Source of the DNA: Anaerolineae bacterium | GTDB taxonomy: Bacteria; Chloroflexota; Anaerolineae; JACIWR01 | DNA length: 35,804 nt | Assembly: GCA_021162125.1 (NCBI GenBank) | Contig: JAGGZG010000239.1 | Coordinates: forward strand, 1-35,804 | Reading direction: 5' to 3' | In this document: positions 7,074 to 15,153 of the stretch, in pieces | Position numbering within the stretch: position 1 is the stretch's first letter | How the letters are laid out: the number at the start of each line of letters is the position of its first letter | Position numbers and translations under genes: made by a program | The notes under the pieces: generated by a model | Database searches by the model: none | Told to the model about the DNA's origin: nothing | What the model saw: the letters and a program-made list of their open reading frames with translations, nothing else

Positions 7074-8402
7074 ATGACAAAAAACGTTCTCGTTCTCGGT
7101 GCGGGCCTGGTGGCTGGGCCCCTGGTTAGGTATCTCATGGATCAGCCCGACTTTCGCGTGAAGGTGGCGAGCCGCACGCTCAGCAAAGCCGAAAGGCTCG
7201 TCGGCGACCATCCGCGCGGCGAGGCTCAGCAATTGGACGTGAACGATGAGGCAGCTCTGGAGGCGCTGATCCGCCAGGCCGATTTGGCGGTCAGCCTTTT
7301 GCCTTATGTGTATCACCCCCTGGTCGCCAGGCTGTGCGTCAAGCACGGGAAGAACATGGTGACGACTTCCTACGTCAAAGACGCGATGCGTGCCCTGGAT
7401 GGAGCGGCGAAGGAGGCCGGGGTCATCCTCCTGAACGAAATCGGCGTAGACCCCGGCATTGATCACATGACGGCGATGAGGGTGATTCACCGCGTGCAGG
7501 AGGGCGGTGGAGAAATCACCAGCTTCTCGTCGTATTGCGGCGGGTTGCCCGCGCCGGAGGCCAATACGAACCCCTTTGGCTACAAGTTCTCCTGGAGTCC
7601 CAAAGGCGTGTTGCTGGCCGGTAAAAATGCGGCCCGCTTTTTGAAAGATGGGCAGGTGATCAACATCCCCGGCGAGGAGTTATTCGATCACTACTGGACT
7701 GTGCCTATTGAGATCGAGGGGAAAGTGATCGACTTCGAGGGCTATCCTAACCGCGACAGCCTGCCGTACATGGAGACCTACGGCATCACCTCGGCGCGGA
7801 CCATGTTCCGGGGCACGCTGCGCAACGTTGGCTGGTGCGCTACTATGAAGAAGATCGCCGAACTGGGTCTGCTGGACGAGACGGAGCGTGACGACATCGC
7901 TGGGCTGACCTTTGCCCAGTTCACGGCGAAGCTCATCAATAGTACTGGCGATCTCCGGCGGGACCTGGCGGCTTACCTGCAAATTGACCCCGACTCGCGG
8001 GTGATGAGTAACCTGGAGTGGCTGGGCCTGCTGAGCGACGATCCGCTGCCGTTGCAGAAAGGCGCACCGATAGACATCCTCACTGCACGCATGCTGGAGA
8101 AGATGCGGTACGCGCCCGGCGAGAGGGACATGCTGATCCTGCGGCACGAGTTCATCGCTGAGTATCCGGATCGCACGGAGAAAATCGTATCCACGATGAT
8201 AGATTTTGGGATTCCCTACGGTGATACTTCGATGTCGCGCACGGTGGGACTACCAGCGGCGATTGGCGCTCGGCTGATCCTGGAGGGCGTGATCAACCTG
8301 ACCGGAGTGCAGATTCCGGTCGTCCCCGAAATCTACGAGCCGGTTCTGCAAGAGCTCGAACGGTTGGGGATTACTTTTACAGAGAGCAAGGAAGTGCTTT
8401 GA
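7074..8402 (+). CDS. Saccharopine dehydrogenase (glutamate-forming)
   Basis: A 442-residue enzyme that oxidises saccharopine to glutamate and 2-aminoadipate 6-semialdehyde with NAD(P)+. It begins with a Rossmann motif 'VLVLGAGLVAGPLV' and carries family-typical blocks 'LNEIGVDPGIDHMTA', 'SYCGGLPAPEANTNPFGYK' and 'GYPNRDSLPYMETYGI', as in the C-terminal half of aminoadipate-semialdehyde synthase. The ATG at 7074 has GGAGGAG upstream. Its stop (TGA 8400-8402) shares one base with the ATG of the aminotransferase, so the two are translationally coupled. With the preceding gene it forms a complete saccharopine route from lysine to aminoadipate semialdehyde. No semialdehyde dehydrogenase lies in the window. 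Confidence 0.93.
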   Translation: MTKNVLVLGAGLVAGPLVRYLMDQPDFRVKVASRTLSKAERLVGDHPRGEAQQLDVNDEAALEALIRQADLAVSLLPYVYHPLVARLCVKHGKNMVTTSYVKDAMRALDGAAKEAGVILLNEIGVDPGIDHMTAMRVIHRVQEGGGEITSFSSYCGGLPAPEANTNPFGYKFSWSPKGVLLAGKNAARFLKDGQVINIPGEELFDHYWTVPIEIEGKVIDFEGYPNRDSLPYMETYGITSARTMFRGTLRNVGWCATMKKIAELGLLDETERDDIAGLTFAQFTAKLINSTGDLRRDLAAYLQIDPDSRVMSNLEWLGLLSDDPLPLQKGAPIDILTARMLEKMRYAPGERDMLILRHEFIAEYPDRTEKIVSTMIDFGIPYGDTSMSRTVGLPAAIGARLILEGVINLTGVQIPVVPEIYEPVLQELERLGITFTESKEVL

Positions 8403-9604
8403 TGAATGCTCGAAGCTACATTGCTATCGAGGAGCGATATGGAGCCCGTAACTACCATCCACTGAACGTGGTGCTCACTCGCGGGGATGGGGTATGGGTG
8501 TGGGACGTGGAGGGGAAGAAGTACCTGGACTGTCTGGCTGCGTACTCGGCGGTCAACCAGGGCCACTGTCATCCGCGTCTCGTGAAGGTCATGGTCGAAC
8601 AGGCCTGCCGGCTGGCGCTCACCTCCCGCGCTTTCCGCAATGACCAACTGCCCCTCCTGGAGAAGGAGCTGTGCGAGCTCATCGGCTACGAAATGATGCT
8701 GCCCATGAACTCCGGCGCGGAAGCGGTGGAGACCGCGATCAAGATGGCGCGCAAGTGGGGGTACACCGTCAAGGGCGTGGCCGCTGACCAGGCGGAGATC
8801 ATTGTCTGCGAGGGCAATTTCCACGGGCGGACGGTGACCATTATCACTTTTTCCTCGGTAGAGAAATACCGTGATGGTTTCGGCCCCTTCACGCCGGGCT
8901 TCAAACGCATTCCTTACGGTGATGCTGACGCGCTGGCCGCGGCCATCACGTCCAACACGGTGGCTTTTCTGGTCGAGCCTATCCAGGGCGAGGGTGGCGT
9001 CATCGTTCCGCCGGCGGGATACCTGCAGCGGGTACGCGAAATCTGTACCGCGCGAAATGTGCTTTTCATCGCCGACGAGATTCAGAGCGGGCTGGGGCGC
9101 ACGGGCAAGATGTTGGCCTGCGAGCACGAGGGTGTGCGCCCCGACGTGGTGATCTTGGGCAAGGCTCTCTCCGGTGGGATGTATCCGGTCTCGGCTGTGT
9201 TGGCGGATAGGGAGGTGCTGGGCGTGTTCAAGCCCGGTGACCACGGTTCTACCTACGGCGGCAACCCGCTGGGCTGCGCGGTGGCCCGCGAAGCGCTGCG
9301 GATCATCGTGGACGAGAAGCTGTGCCAGCGCGCCGCGGAGCTGGGCAATTACCTCATGGCCGAGGTGAGGAAGATCCAGAGCCCGCACGTGGACTTTTAT
9401 CGGGGCAAAGGATTGTGGATCGGGATCGTACTCAAAGAGGAGGCGGGTGGGGCGCGCCGTTTCTGTGAGGCGCTGATGGAGAAGGGTATCCTGGCCAAGG
9501 AGACCCACGGAAACGTCATTCGCCTGTCCCCGCCGTTGGTCATCACCAGGGAGGAGATTGACTGGGCGGTGGAGCGCCTGCGCGATGTGTTGACCATGCC
9601 TTGA
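8402..9604 (+). CDS. Class III aminotransferase, ornithine aminotransferase-like
   Basis: A 400-residue PLP enzyme. Blocks such as 'SRAFRNDQLPLLEKELCEL', 'LPMNSGAEAVETAIKMARKW', 'EGNFHGRTVTI', 'VEPIQGEGGV', 'LFIADEIQSGLGRTGKM' and the PLP lysine in 'ILGKALSGGMYPVSAV' closely follow ornithine delta-aminotransferase (RocD), which makes glutamate semialdehyde from ornithine. Its start overlaps the saccharopine dehydrogenase stop by one base, so it is the third gene of the lysine operon. Context allows two readings (inference): a true ornithine aminotransferase co-expressed for amino-acid catabolism, or an enzyme acting on the lysine/aminoadipate-semialdehyde pair, which is the one-carbon-longer homologue of the ornithine/glutamate-semialdehyde pair. 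A terminator-like hairpin follows. Confidence 0.9.
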   Translation: MNARSYIAIEERYGARNYHPLNVVLTRGDGVWVWDVEGKKYLDCLAAYSAVNQGHCHPRLVKVMVEQACRLALTSRAFRNDQLPLLEKELCELIGYEMMLPMNSGAEAVETAIKMARKWGYTVKGVAADQAEIIVCEGNFHGRTVTIITFSSVEKYRDGFGPFTPGFKRIPYGDADALAAAITSNTVAFLVEPIQGEGGVIVPPAGYLQRVREICTARNVLFIADEIQSGLGRTGKMLACEHEGVRPDVVILGKALSGGMYPVSAVLADREVLGVFKPGDHGSTYGGNPLGCAVAREALRIIVDEKLCQRAAELGNYLMAEVRKIQSPHVDFYRGKGLWIGIVLKEEAGGARRFCEALMEKGILAKETHGNVIRLSPPLVITREEIDWAVERLRDVLTMP

Positions 9605-9629
9605 GAACGGCGCTTTGTCAGGGAACAAG

Positions 9630-9661
9630 CGTGCCACGCACCTCAGAATGTGCGTGGCACG
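9630..9661 (+). terminator. Hairpin after the lysine operon (GTGCC/GGCAC double palindrome)
   Basis: CGTGCCACGCAC (9630-9641) and its exact complement (9650-9661) flank an 8-nt loop and are followed by a T-rich run. It lies 25 bp after the aminotransferase stop and fits an intrinsic terminator. It also belongs to the repeat family with GTGCC/GGCAC cores seen at 18854, 24595 and 32285. The rest of 9662-9811 shows nothing recognisable. Confidence 0.65.
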
Positions 9662-9811
9662 TTTGCGTTTTGGTGACATTCGTGATAGAGCGATGTCGGG
9701 TAATGAAACGCTGAGTTCCACCTTGAGGAAGGGAGGCTACTGAGACGGAATTGGATGCCTGCCAGACGTGGAGTGAGGGAAGACAAGCAAAAAGGCACAG
9801 GCCAATGTTGG

Positions 9812-10144
9812 TCAGGCTGTCACTAACTCCGGTTCTGGCCCGCGCACCGGCAGTGCCGGTATCTGGGCCAGCACATCCAAGTACCACCACCAGTGGGAGG
9901 GTGGCGTGCAGAGCCGACGGCGCTCTGCGGCCAGATCAACAAAGCGAGAAAGTTCAGCCAGGAACTCAGCGGCGTGAGCCAACAGGCGAGCGTCGGCCTC
10001 GGCAAGTTGGCGACGTTCTTCGCGGCTGAGCATGTGTTCCAGATCGGCTAACTCACTGCGCCGCCTGAGCATCTGGAGATGCTCAATCCCGCTGACGTCT
10101 GGGTATTGAGTATCTATCACATAGGCTTGAAGTAATTCATTCAC
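9812..10144 (-). CDS. Unknown 110-residue protein, possible antitoxin
   Basis: A 110-residue protein, second gene of a two-gene unit. It starts at GTG 10144, whose last two bases are part of the stop of the upstream gene (a GTGA overlap), so translation is coupled. The N-terminal two thirds are charged and helical, with repeated Arg, Glu and Leu ('RRRSELADLEHMLSREERRQL'). The C-terminus is aromatic ('SHWWWYLDVLAQIP'). No DNA-binding motif is obvious. Small size, coupling and helical character fit an antitoxin or immunity protein for the upstream product, but I recognise no family. Confidence 0.6.
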   Translation of the reverse strand: MNELLQAYVIDTQYPDVSGIEHLQMLRRRSELADLEHMLSREERRQLAEADARLLAHAAEFLAELSRFVDLAAERRRLCTPPSHWWWYLDVLAQIPALPVRGPEPELVTA

Positions 10145-10518
10145 GATAGTATCTCCCTTGTTGACCCTACTGGAACGTACCTGGGATCAGCGCTGAAATA
10201 AGTGTCGGGTTTATCGGGGGGAAAGGCTGTTTCCATGATCCCGTTCAGACTGAACATAGCCAGCCATATCCGGCCCTCGTAGGGCGCGACCAATGTGAGA
10301 TAATCCGTTGGACCATACCGATAGACGTAGACGAAGGCGTCCGGGTGTGATATGATGGCCAGAATAACCGCTTCGTACTCGGCGAGTGTCGTTGCTGGAG
10401 GCAAATGCCCCTGCCGAATACGCTTTGCCAGGTGCCGGTGGCCTTTCCCCGGCTTCCAACGCACACCGGATTGAACCCGCCGGATGGCTTTCGCTACCTG
10501 AGCCCGAAAGTCTTCCAC
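10141..10518 (-). CDS. Unknown 125-residue protein, possible BECR-like RNase toxin
   Basis: A 125-residue basic-then-beta-rich protein. It starts at GTG 10518 with GGAG 7 nt upstream and is preceded by a consensus promoter. After a basic helix ('GKGHRHLAKRIRQGHLP') come beta-strand-like segments 'FVYVYRYG', 'YLTLVAPYEGRIWLAMFSLNG' and 'IMETAFPPDKPDTYF'. A basic/His N-terminal helix followed by strands ending in an '...TAFPP' turn resembles the Barnase/EndoU/ColicinE5-D/RelE (BECR) fold of small RNases. I see this as a pattern only, without a firm family match. The next gene overlaps by 4 bases. A toxin-antitoxin pair is a reasonable hypothesis; a host-interaction or housekeeping pair cannot be excluded. 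Confidence 0.6.
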   Translation of the reverse strand: MEDFRAQVAKAIRRVQSGVRWKPGKGHRHLAKRIRQGHLPPATTLAEYEAVILAIISHPDAFVYVYRYGPTDYLTLVAPYEGRIWLAMFSLNGIMETAFPPDKPDTYFSADPRYVPVGSTREILS

Positions 10519-10631
10519 TTTACTGCTCCGGGATTGTTATAGCACAAGTGTCGAACGATGGTCACCAAGTGTTGGTGCAGATAATTGATCGTTTCGGGCG
10601 AGGTAGCGAACTCCTCGTCGCTGTGGATAGA

Positions 10632-10660
10632 AGTATATCATACCGCAGGCCGGATGTCAA
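10632..10660 (-). promoter_or_regulatory. Near-consensus promoter of the 125/110-aa gene pair
   Basis: Read on the minus strand: TTGACA (10660-10655), a 17-nt spacer, TATACT (10637-10632). The transcript would start near 10625, leaving about 107 nt of leader before GTG 10518. Apart from this leader and promoter the 10519-10726 gap holds no gene I can support. Confidence 0.75.
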
Positions 10661-10726
10661 CGATGGACGGAGCAGGCGAGAACTGGGAAGGTGTCACCCC
10701 CATCCTTTAGGTCGGTCCAAGTGGTT

Positions 10727-11716
10727 TCATCCTTCATCGAACACCTTGCGGTACGCTTCGTCAACCTCTTCGTCGCTGAGGTGGGTGTAGCGTTCGGTGG
10801 TGCTGATGTTCTCGTGTCGCGCTGCGCGCTGTGCCAGGTGGATGTTCCCCGTTGCGGATACGATGCGGGTGACGAAGTCGTGGCGGAAGGAGTGGGGGGT
10901 GATACCCTCGGCTTCCTCCGGCGAGAGGGCCAATGCCGCGTAATGTTTGACCAGTTTCTCGACGGTGCGTGGGCTGAGGGGCAGCACCCGCTTCCCGGCG
11001 CCCCGGTCGTGGCGGGCGAAGAGGGGCAGGCTGCCTAGCGATTGTGGCTGCTCTCCATCCAGGATCTGCCGGGCGGACAGGTAGCGGCGGATGCGGGTCA
11101 ATGCGCGGTGCGAGAAACGGACCACGGCCTGTTTGTCGCCTTTGCCGATGATCATCGCCTGCGCCCGGTTCCAGTCAATGTCCCGCCGGCGCAGGGCACA
11201 TAGCTCCGAGACGCGCAATCCGGTGTCGGCCAGGGTCACCAGCAGCGCCACGTCACGCAGGGCGAGGAGACGCTTCTCGTTCTCGGCCATCATCAACTGC
11301 GCTTCTGCCTCGGCGATGATGCGGTCCACCTTCTCGGCCAGGCCCAGTGGGGGGAGCCGTTGGCCCAGGCGGCGGCGTCGCTTGAGCAGAGAGTCCATGC
11401 GTGCCAGGTTAACCTCGGCCCACCCCTCGCCGGCGACGTAACGGTAGAACCCGGAGACGGCGGTGGTGTACAGGTGCTCGGTGGCCACGGCGTAGGTCTT
11501 CAGGTCGCGGAGGAGGTGAAGGAGCCACTCCGGGGTGAGTGCCGCCACCGGCGTGCGCGCCGGGTTGATCTCCTGAGCGCGCAGGGTCTCGGTGAAAAAG
11601 CTCAGCCCCCGGCGATAAGCGGCGACCGTTTTGGGATTGCGGCCAATCACGTTCTGGAGGAAATCCAGGTAGCGGTCCATGGCCTGTTCGATGGTCAGCG
11701 TGGTTTCCTGCTGCAT
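10727..11716 (-). CDS. Tyrosine recombinase, XerC/XerD-type
   Basis: A 329-residue site-specific recombinase. The N-terminal SAM-like core-binding domain spans about 5-105, and the catalytic domain about 125-320. The full catalytic set is visible: R168 in 'TGLRVSEL', K195 in 'GKGDK', H275 and R278 in 'HSFRHD', H301 and nucleophile Y310 in 'TTERYTH'. Such enzymes cut and rejoin DNA at paired sites, for chromosome dimer resolution or for integrating mobile DNA. The ATG at 11716 is chosen; GGAG lies about 13 nt upstream, further than usual, and a TTG at 11764 in the same frame is the alternative. No attachment sites or flanking integron cassettes were found, so a resident Xer-like role or a remnant of a mobile element are both possible. 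Confidence 0.9.
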   Translation of the reverse strand: MQQETTLTIEQAMDRYLDFLQNVIGRNPKTVAAYRRGLSFFTETLRAQEINPARTPVAALTPEWLLHLLRDLKTYAVATEHLYTTAVSGFYRYVAGEGWAEVNLARMDSLLKRRRRLGQRLPPLGLAEKVDRIIAEAEAQLMMAENEKRLLALRDVALLVTLADTGLRVSELCALRRRDIDWNRAQAMIIGKGDKQAVVRFSHRALTRIRRYLSARQILDGEQPQSLGSLPLFARHDRGAGKRVLPLSPRTVEKLVKHYAALALSPEEAEGITPHSFRHDFVTRIVSATGNIHLAQRAARHENISTTERYTHLSDEEVDEAYRKVFDEG

Positions 11717-11839
11717 GTCAGATGCAAGCTCTCCAGTCTGGACGAGCTGGAAGCAAGCGGGCAAGTGTGCAAATCAGCAAATCGGCAAAAAGGATGCATG
11801 CTTTATCCAAGCTCAAGTTCTGCTCTCCTGAAGGACTGG

Positions 11840-13357
11840 CTACTCATCGTCGGCCAGTGCTTTTTGTACCTGCTTGACCAGTTGCGCTGTGCTCCGTGGA
11901 TCGTACACCGAAACGAGGGTGATGGTTTGCACGGTGGTGCCGTCGGGTGTTTGGGCGGTGGTGACCACCCGCAGGTCGGCCGGGCGTGTGCTCGCCACCT
12001 GAGCGGTGTACGTTCCGGGCACATCGGTGCGTTCGCTGAAGGTTGCGTCTACGTTCCAGGGTTCCAGGTGCGCCGTCACCTGCGCCCCGCTGATGGGGGT
12101 GCCGTCGGCCTGCGTCAGCGTTGCCTCGAGAGCGATGGGCTGGCCCAAGGGGTAGTGAGTCAGCGCGGGGCGGACGCGCAGGACGGGCCTGATCCCCGCT
12201 TCCCAGGCCGCCGGCGATGCGGCCAGGGGCGCGGCCAGAGGGGTCAGCAGTTCTTGCCTCAGGCGAGGGCGGACCTCCGGCGCGGAGAAGAGCATGCCGT
12301 GTCCTAGATTGTAGCGATAATTGCGCACGTTGGGGCCGGATAGTTCCGCGCTGACGGTGGGCACCGTGCCATCACCGGATTTTGGCTGGGGGGTGAACTC
12401 GATTTCATCCCACTTGAGTTGCCCGTTCTGGCGAGGTACGGTTAAATAGGTGACAGTCGGCCACTCGGAACCGATAATACCCACCACCGGCACGCTGCTG
12501 CTCTGGGGCATTTGTTCATAAAACGCCTGAGCTTTGATCAGGTGTTCATGGTATTGGGACGGCAGCCACGATCTCTCGGTGAAGATGTCCACTGGCTGGC
12601 CGTCGCTGGCGGTGATGAAGCCAGGATAGATGGGCAGTAGTTCGTAGAGTGAGGGGAAGGAGCACACCACTTTACGCGAAAGCGGTTTCAGCAAGGGGTC
12701 AACGTCCGGGTTGCCGATGCCGAATCCTTCCAGCAGGAGCTGGAAGAGATAGGGGGCACCTAGATTCGGCGTGCCCATCAGGATCAGTTTCTCCACGTCG
12801 GCCTGGTGGCCCAGCACCTCGACGTAATAGCGGGTGAGAGGGCCGCCCATGCTGTGAGCGATGACGATGAACTTTGCATCCGGCCCGACGACGCGGCGCG
12901 CCCGTTCGATGCAATGCTCGAGGGCTACGACGGCTTCTTCCAAGGGTAATCGCCAGTCGTAGGGACAGGTGAACAGGGTCTGTTCCGTCTCAAAGCCCAG
13001 GGAGGTGAGGAAGGTGATAAGTTGGTTGTACACATCGTATTCGGGCAGGCCGGGGAGGTGGAGCACGCGGTCGAGTATCTCCAGGGGTTCGATGAGTTGT
13101 TCCTTGTCGGGCAGGTCCAGCAGACCAGGCTTGAGCAGCACGCGCACCAGGTTGGGCGGGTCGGGGACCCAGATGAGCTCGTCCCACAAGTGACCGGGTG
13201 GGCGGTGGAACTCGGGGTCGGACAGGCGGGAGATCAGGTTGCGAATGATTACCCGCAGCATGTCGAGCCAGTTCTCGTGGGGGCGGGGGTGGTGGTCGAA
13301 CAGCTTCGAGCCCATTCCTCCGGGGACGACGATGACCGGGTGAGGTACGGCAGGCAT
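11840..13357 (-). CDS. Lecithin:cholesterol acyltransferase-like alpha/beta hydrolase with C-terminal Ig-like domain
   Basis: A 505-residue protein. The N-terminal 'VIVVPGGMGSKLF' oxyanion region, nucleophile S169 in 'VIAHSMGGP', the acid in 'SGDGTVP' and His in 'NLGHGMLF' form an LCAT/PGAP1-like lipase arrangement: the family acts on phospholipid or other ester bonds. From about residue 400 a beta-rich extension ('PIALEATLTQADGTPISGAQV' then 'DVPGTYTAQV') looks like a bacterial Ig/macroglobulin-type domain. No signal peptide is evident from the chosen start, so location is uncertain. ATG 13357 is chosen because GGAGGAGGAG precedes it; the open frame continues 31 codons upstream without a ribosome site. 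It stands alone, 133 bp after the MarR operon's last gene. Confidence 0.85.
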   Translation of the reverse strand: MPAVPHPVIVVPGGMGSKLFDHHPRPHENWLDMLRVIIRNLISRLSDPEFHRPPGHLWDELIWVPDPPNLVRVLLKPGLLDLPDKEQLIEPLEILDRVLHLPGLPEYDVYNQLITFLTSLGFETEQTLFTCPYDWRLPLEEAVVALEHCIERARRVVGPDAKFIVIAHSMGGPLTRYYVEVLGHQADVEKLILMGTPNLGAPYLFQLLLEGFGIGNPDVDPLLKPLSRKVVCSFPSLYELLPIYPGFITASDGQPVDIFTERSWLPSQYHEHLIKAQAFYEQMPQSSSVPVVGIIGSEWPTVTYLTVPRQNGQLKWDEIEFTPQPKSGDGTVPTVSAELSGPNVRNYRYNLGHGMLFSAPEVRPRLRQELLTPLAAPLAASPAAWEAGIRPVLRVRPALTHYPLGQPIALEATLTQADGTPISGAQVTAHLEPWNVDATFSERTDVPGTYTAQVASTRPADLRVVTTAQTPDGTTVQTITLVSVYDPRSTAQLVKQVQKALADDE

Positions 13358-13490
13358 TCTCCTCCTCCTTTCTCTTCGCGTAGTCAAGTCGCTGATAGAA
13401 AACGGCGACCAGATGTGTGAAGGCGCTGCTCTGATTAGAGCATACCACACCTGGCCGCCGATGTCAACTGTCTGAAGGTTGATAAAGTTT

Positions 13491-14360
13491 CTACGCTTCC
13501 CCGAAAAAGTCCAAAGCTAGCTGTAGCACCTCCTGCGGCTTCTGCCACTCCATGTCGTGGATGCCGTCGGGAATCTCCACGATGCGCGCGCTGGGCACCT
13601 CGGCCCGCAGGAAGTCCAGGGTGGGCTTGATGTGTTCACGATAAGCCGAGCGCCCCCCGGTCAGCAGCAGGACAGGGGCCCGGATACGCCGCGCGTCGGC
13701 ACGCAAATCCACATCCGTTGCCGAAAACAGGCTGCGCTTGATACCGCCCCAGCCGTGACGGCTGGCGCAGCGCACCTCGCTGGCGACGTAGCTCAGCCAC
13801 GCTTTCCGCTCCTCTTCCGTCATCTCATCCCACCAGGGGCCAGCTATCCCTCGCGCGAATTTGATGTTCCACACGCCTGAGCGCACCACGGCGAAGAAAA
13901 GATCGCCGACGATGGGGGTGCTGACCAGCCACGATTGCAGGCGGCTCCAGCCCGGGAGACCTTTCTCCACGCTGATGAAGCCCTCGATGGCCAGCACTTT
14001 GCCCGTTCGCTGCGGATGGCGGCCGGCGAAATCGAGGACGATGGTACCGCCGTATGAAACGCCCATCAGGTGCGTCTGCTCAATGCCCAGAACATCCAGC
14101 AACCCGGCGATGACATCGGACTGTTCCTGGGGGCTGTAGCCGAAGCCACGAGCGGGTTTGTCGGACTCTCCCGTCCCCACATAGTCCACGGCCAGCACGC
14201 GGAAGTGCTGGGCCAGGCCCGGGGCCACCCGCTGCCAGTTGCGGTAGGTGGCGAAGGAAGGCGGGATGAGCAGGAGCGGATGCCCTTCGCCAGTTTCTAC
14301 GTAGTGGATGCGGTAGCCCTTGACGGTTGCGTAATGGTCGGTGCCGAATTGAGCTTTCAT
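13491..14360 (-). CDS. Alpha/beta-fold hydrolase
   Basis: A 289-residue single-domain hydrolase. Nucleophile S102 lies in 'MGVSYGGT'; 'LAVDYVGTGESDKP' is the usual strand after the oxyanion turn; the C-terminal 'PDGIHDMEWQKPQ' supplies the catalytic His. The substrate cannot be told; the family includes esterases, haloalkane dehalogenases and C-C hydrolases. ATG 14360 has AGAGGAA upstream. It follows the ABC-2 permease at 28 nt and is therefore probably the last gene of the MarR-headed operon, possibly processing or detoxifying the compound the transporter handles (inference). Confidence 0.88.
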   Translation of the reverse strand: MKAQFGTDHYATVKGYRIHYVETGEGHPLLLIPPSFATYRNWQRVAPGLAQHFRVLAVDYVGTGESDKPARGFGYSPQEQSDVIAGLLDVLGIEQTHLMGVSYGGTIVLDFAGRHPQRTGKVLAIEGFISVEKGLPGWSRLQSWLVSTPIVGDLFFAVVRSGVWNIKFARGIAGPWWDEMTEEERKAWLSYVASEVRCASRHGWGGIKRSLFSATDVDLRADARRIRAPVLLLTGGRSAYREHIKPTLDFLRAEVPSARIVEIPDGIHDMEWQKPQEVLQLALDFFGEA

Positions 14361-14388
14361 GGTCAGTTCCTCTTTAATAGAGGTGTGG

Positions 14389-15153
14389 TCAATACCCCAG
14401 TTTTCGGCCCCGCTGGTGCAGCTTAACCGAGGGCAGCAGGAACAGGACGCCACTCAGCAGTAGCACGACCACGTCCAGCCACGGGTTGAGTAGACCCTGG
14501 CCCAGCACGGCGTGGTTCATCAGGTCCTGAGCGTAGGTCAACGGCGAGAGGTAAGCCACCGCTCGCGCCACTGCTCCCATCTCCGCCAGCGGGATGAAGA
14601 CGCCGCTGATGAAGAGCAGTCCCCAGCGCAGTAACGTGCTGGGCATCTGCACGTCGCCCGGGTTGCGGGTGGGAATGGAGCCAAAGATCAACCCCAGAGC
14701 CGAGAAAGAGAAAGACCCCAGGATCACCCCGGCAGTCAGCAGCCAGGGCTGGGCGATGCGCGCTCCAAAGACCACCACGCCGATGAGCAGGGCAAAGGCC
14801 GATGTACCGATGGCAAAAATGGCCCCCACCGCCGTCTTTCCCAGGAGCAGGGTTAGCAGTGACATCGGTGCGGCCAGCAGCCGGTCGTAAGTGCCCAGTC
14901 GTCGTTCCAGGGGGATGATGAAAGGGCCGGCAGCGGCCGCGGTGAAAAAAGTGGTCAGAGCCAGCAGGCGGGCGACGCCCTGTGCGACGGCCATTTCCCG
15001 CCGCACCGAGAAGGAGAAGAACATAAAGAACGGCATCAGCAGGCCGAACATGATCATCCCCGGTCGGAAATAATAGACCTTCATATCCTTGACGACCACA
15101 ACCCATGCCTGAGCCAGTTCGTCCTGCAGTCGTTGCCACCATCCATCCTTCAT
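14389..15153 (-). CDS. ABC-2 type transporter permease
   Basis: A 254-residue integral membrane protein with about six hydrophobic segments, an N-terminal cytoplasmic helix ('MKDGWWQRLQDELAQAW') and the ABC-2 signature region 'LSPLTYAQDLMNHAVLG' near the C-terminus. It would form the channel of an exporter together with the ATPase encoded just upstream. Its ATG at 15153 overlaps the ATPase stop as ATGA, and GGAGGTCGGCG precedes it. A permease with a single matching ATPase of this DrrA/DrrB kind typically exports drugs, lipids or polysaccharides; the cargo here is unknown. Confidence 0.92.
   Translation of the reverse strand: MKDGWWQRLQDELAQAWVVVVKDMKVYYFRPGMIMFGLLMPFFMFFSFSVRREMAVAQGVARLLALTTFFTAAAAGPFIIPLERRLGTYDRLLAAPMSLLTLLLGKTAVGAIFAIGTSAFALLIGVVVFGARIAQPWLLTAGVILGSFSFSALGLIFGSIPTRNPGDVQMPSTLLRWGLLFISGVFIPLAEMGAVARAVAYLSPLTYAQDLMNHAVLGQGLLNPWLDVVVLLLSGVLFLLPSVKLHQRGRKLGY

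Noticed and set aside
5728..7080. 450-codon minus-strand open frame antisense to the LKR gene
   Set aside because: The LKR gene on the plus strand carries unmistakable family motifs; the antisense product is His/Leu/Gln-rich shadow sequence.
10727..11716. Integron or integrative element around the tyrosine recombinase
   Set aside because: No attC-like cassettes, direct-repeat attachment sites, tRNA target or other mobility genes were visible nearby.
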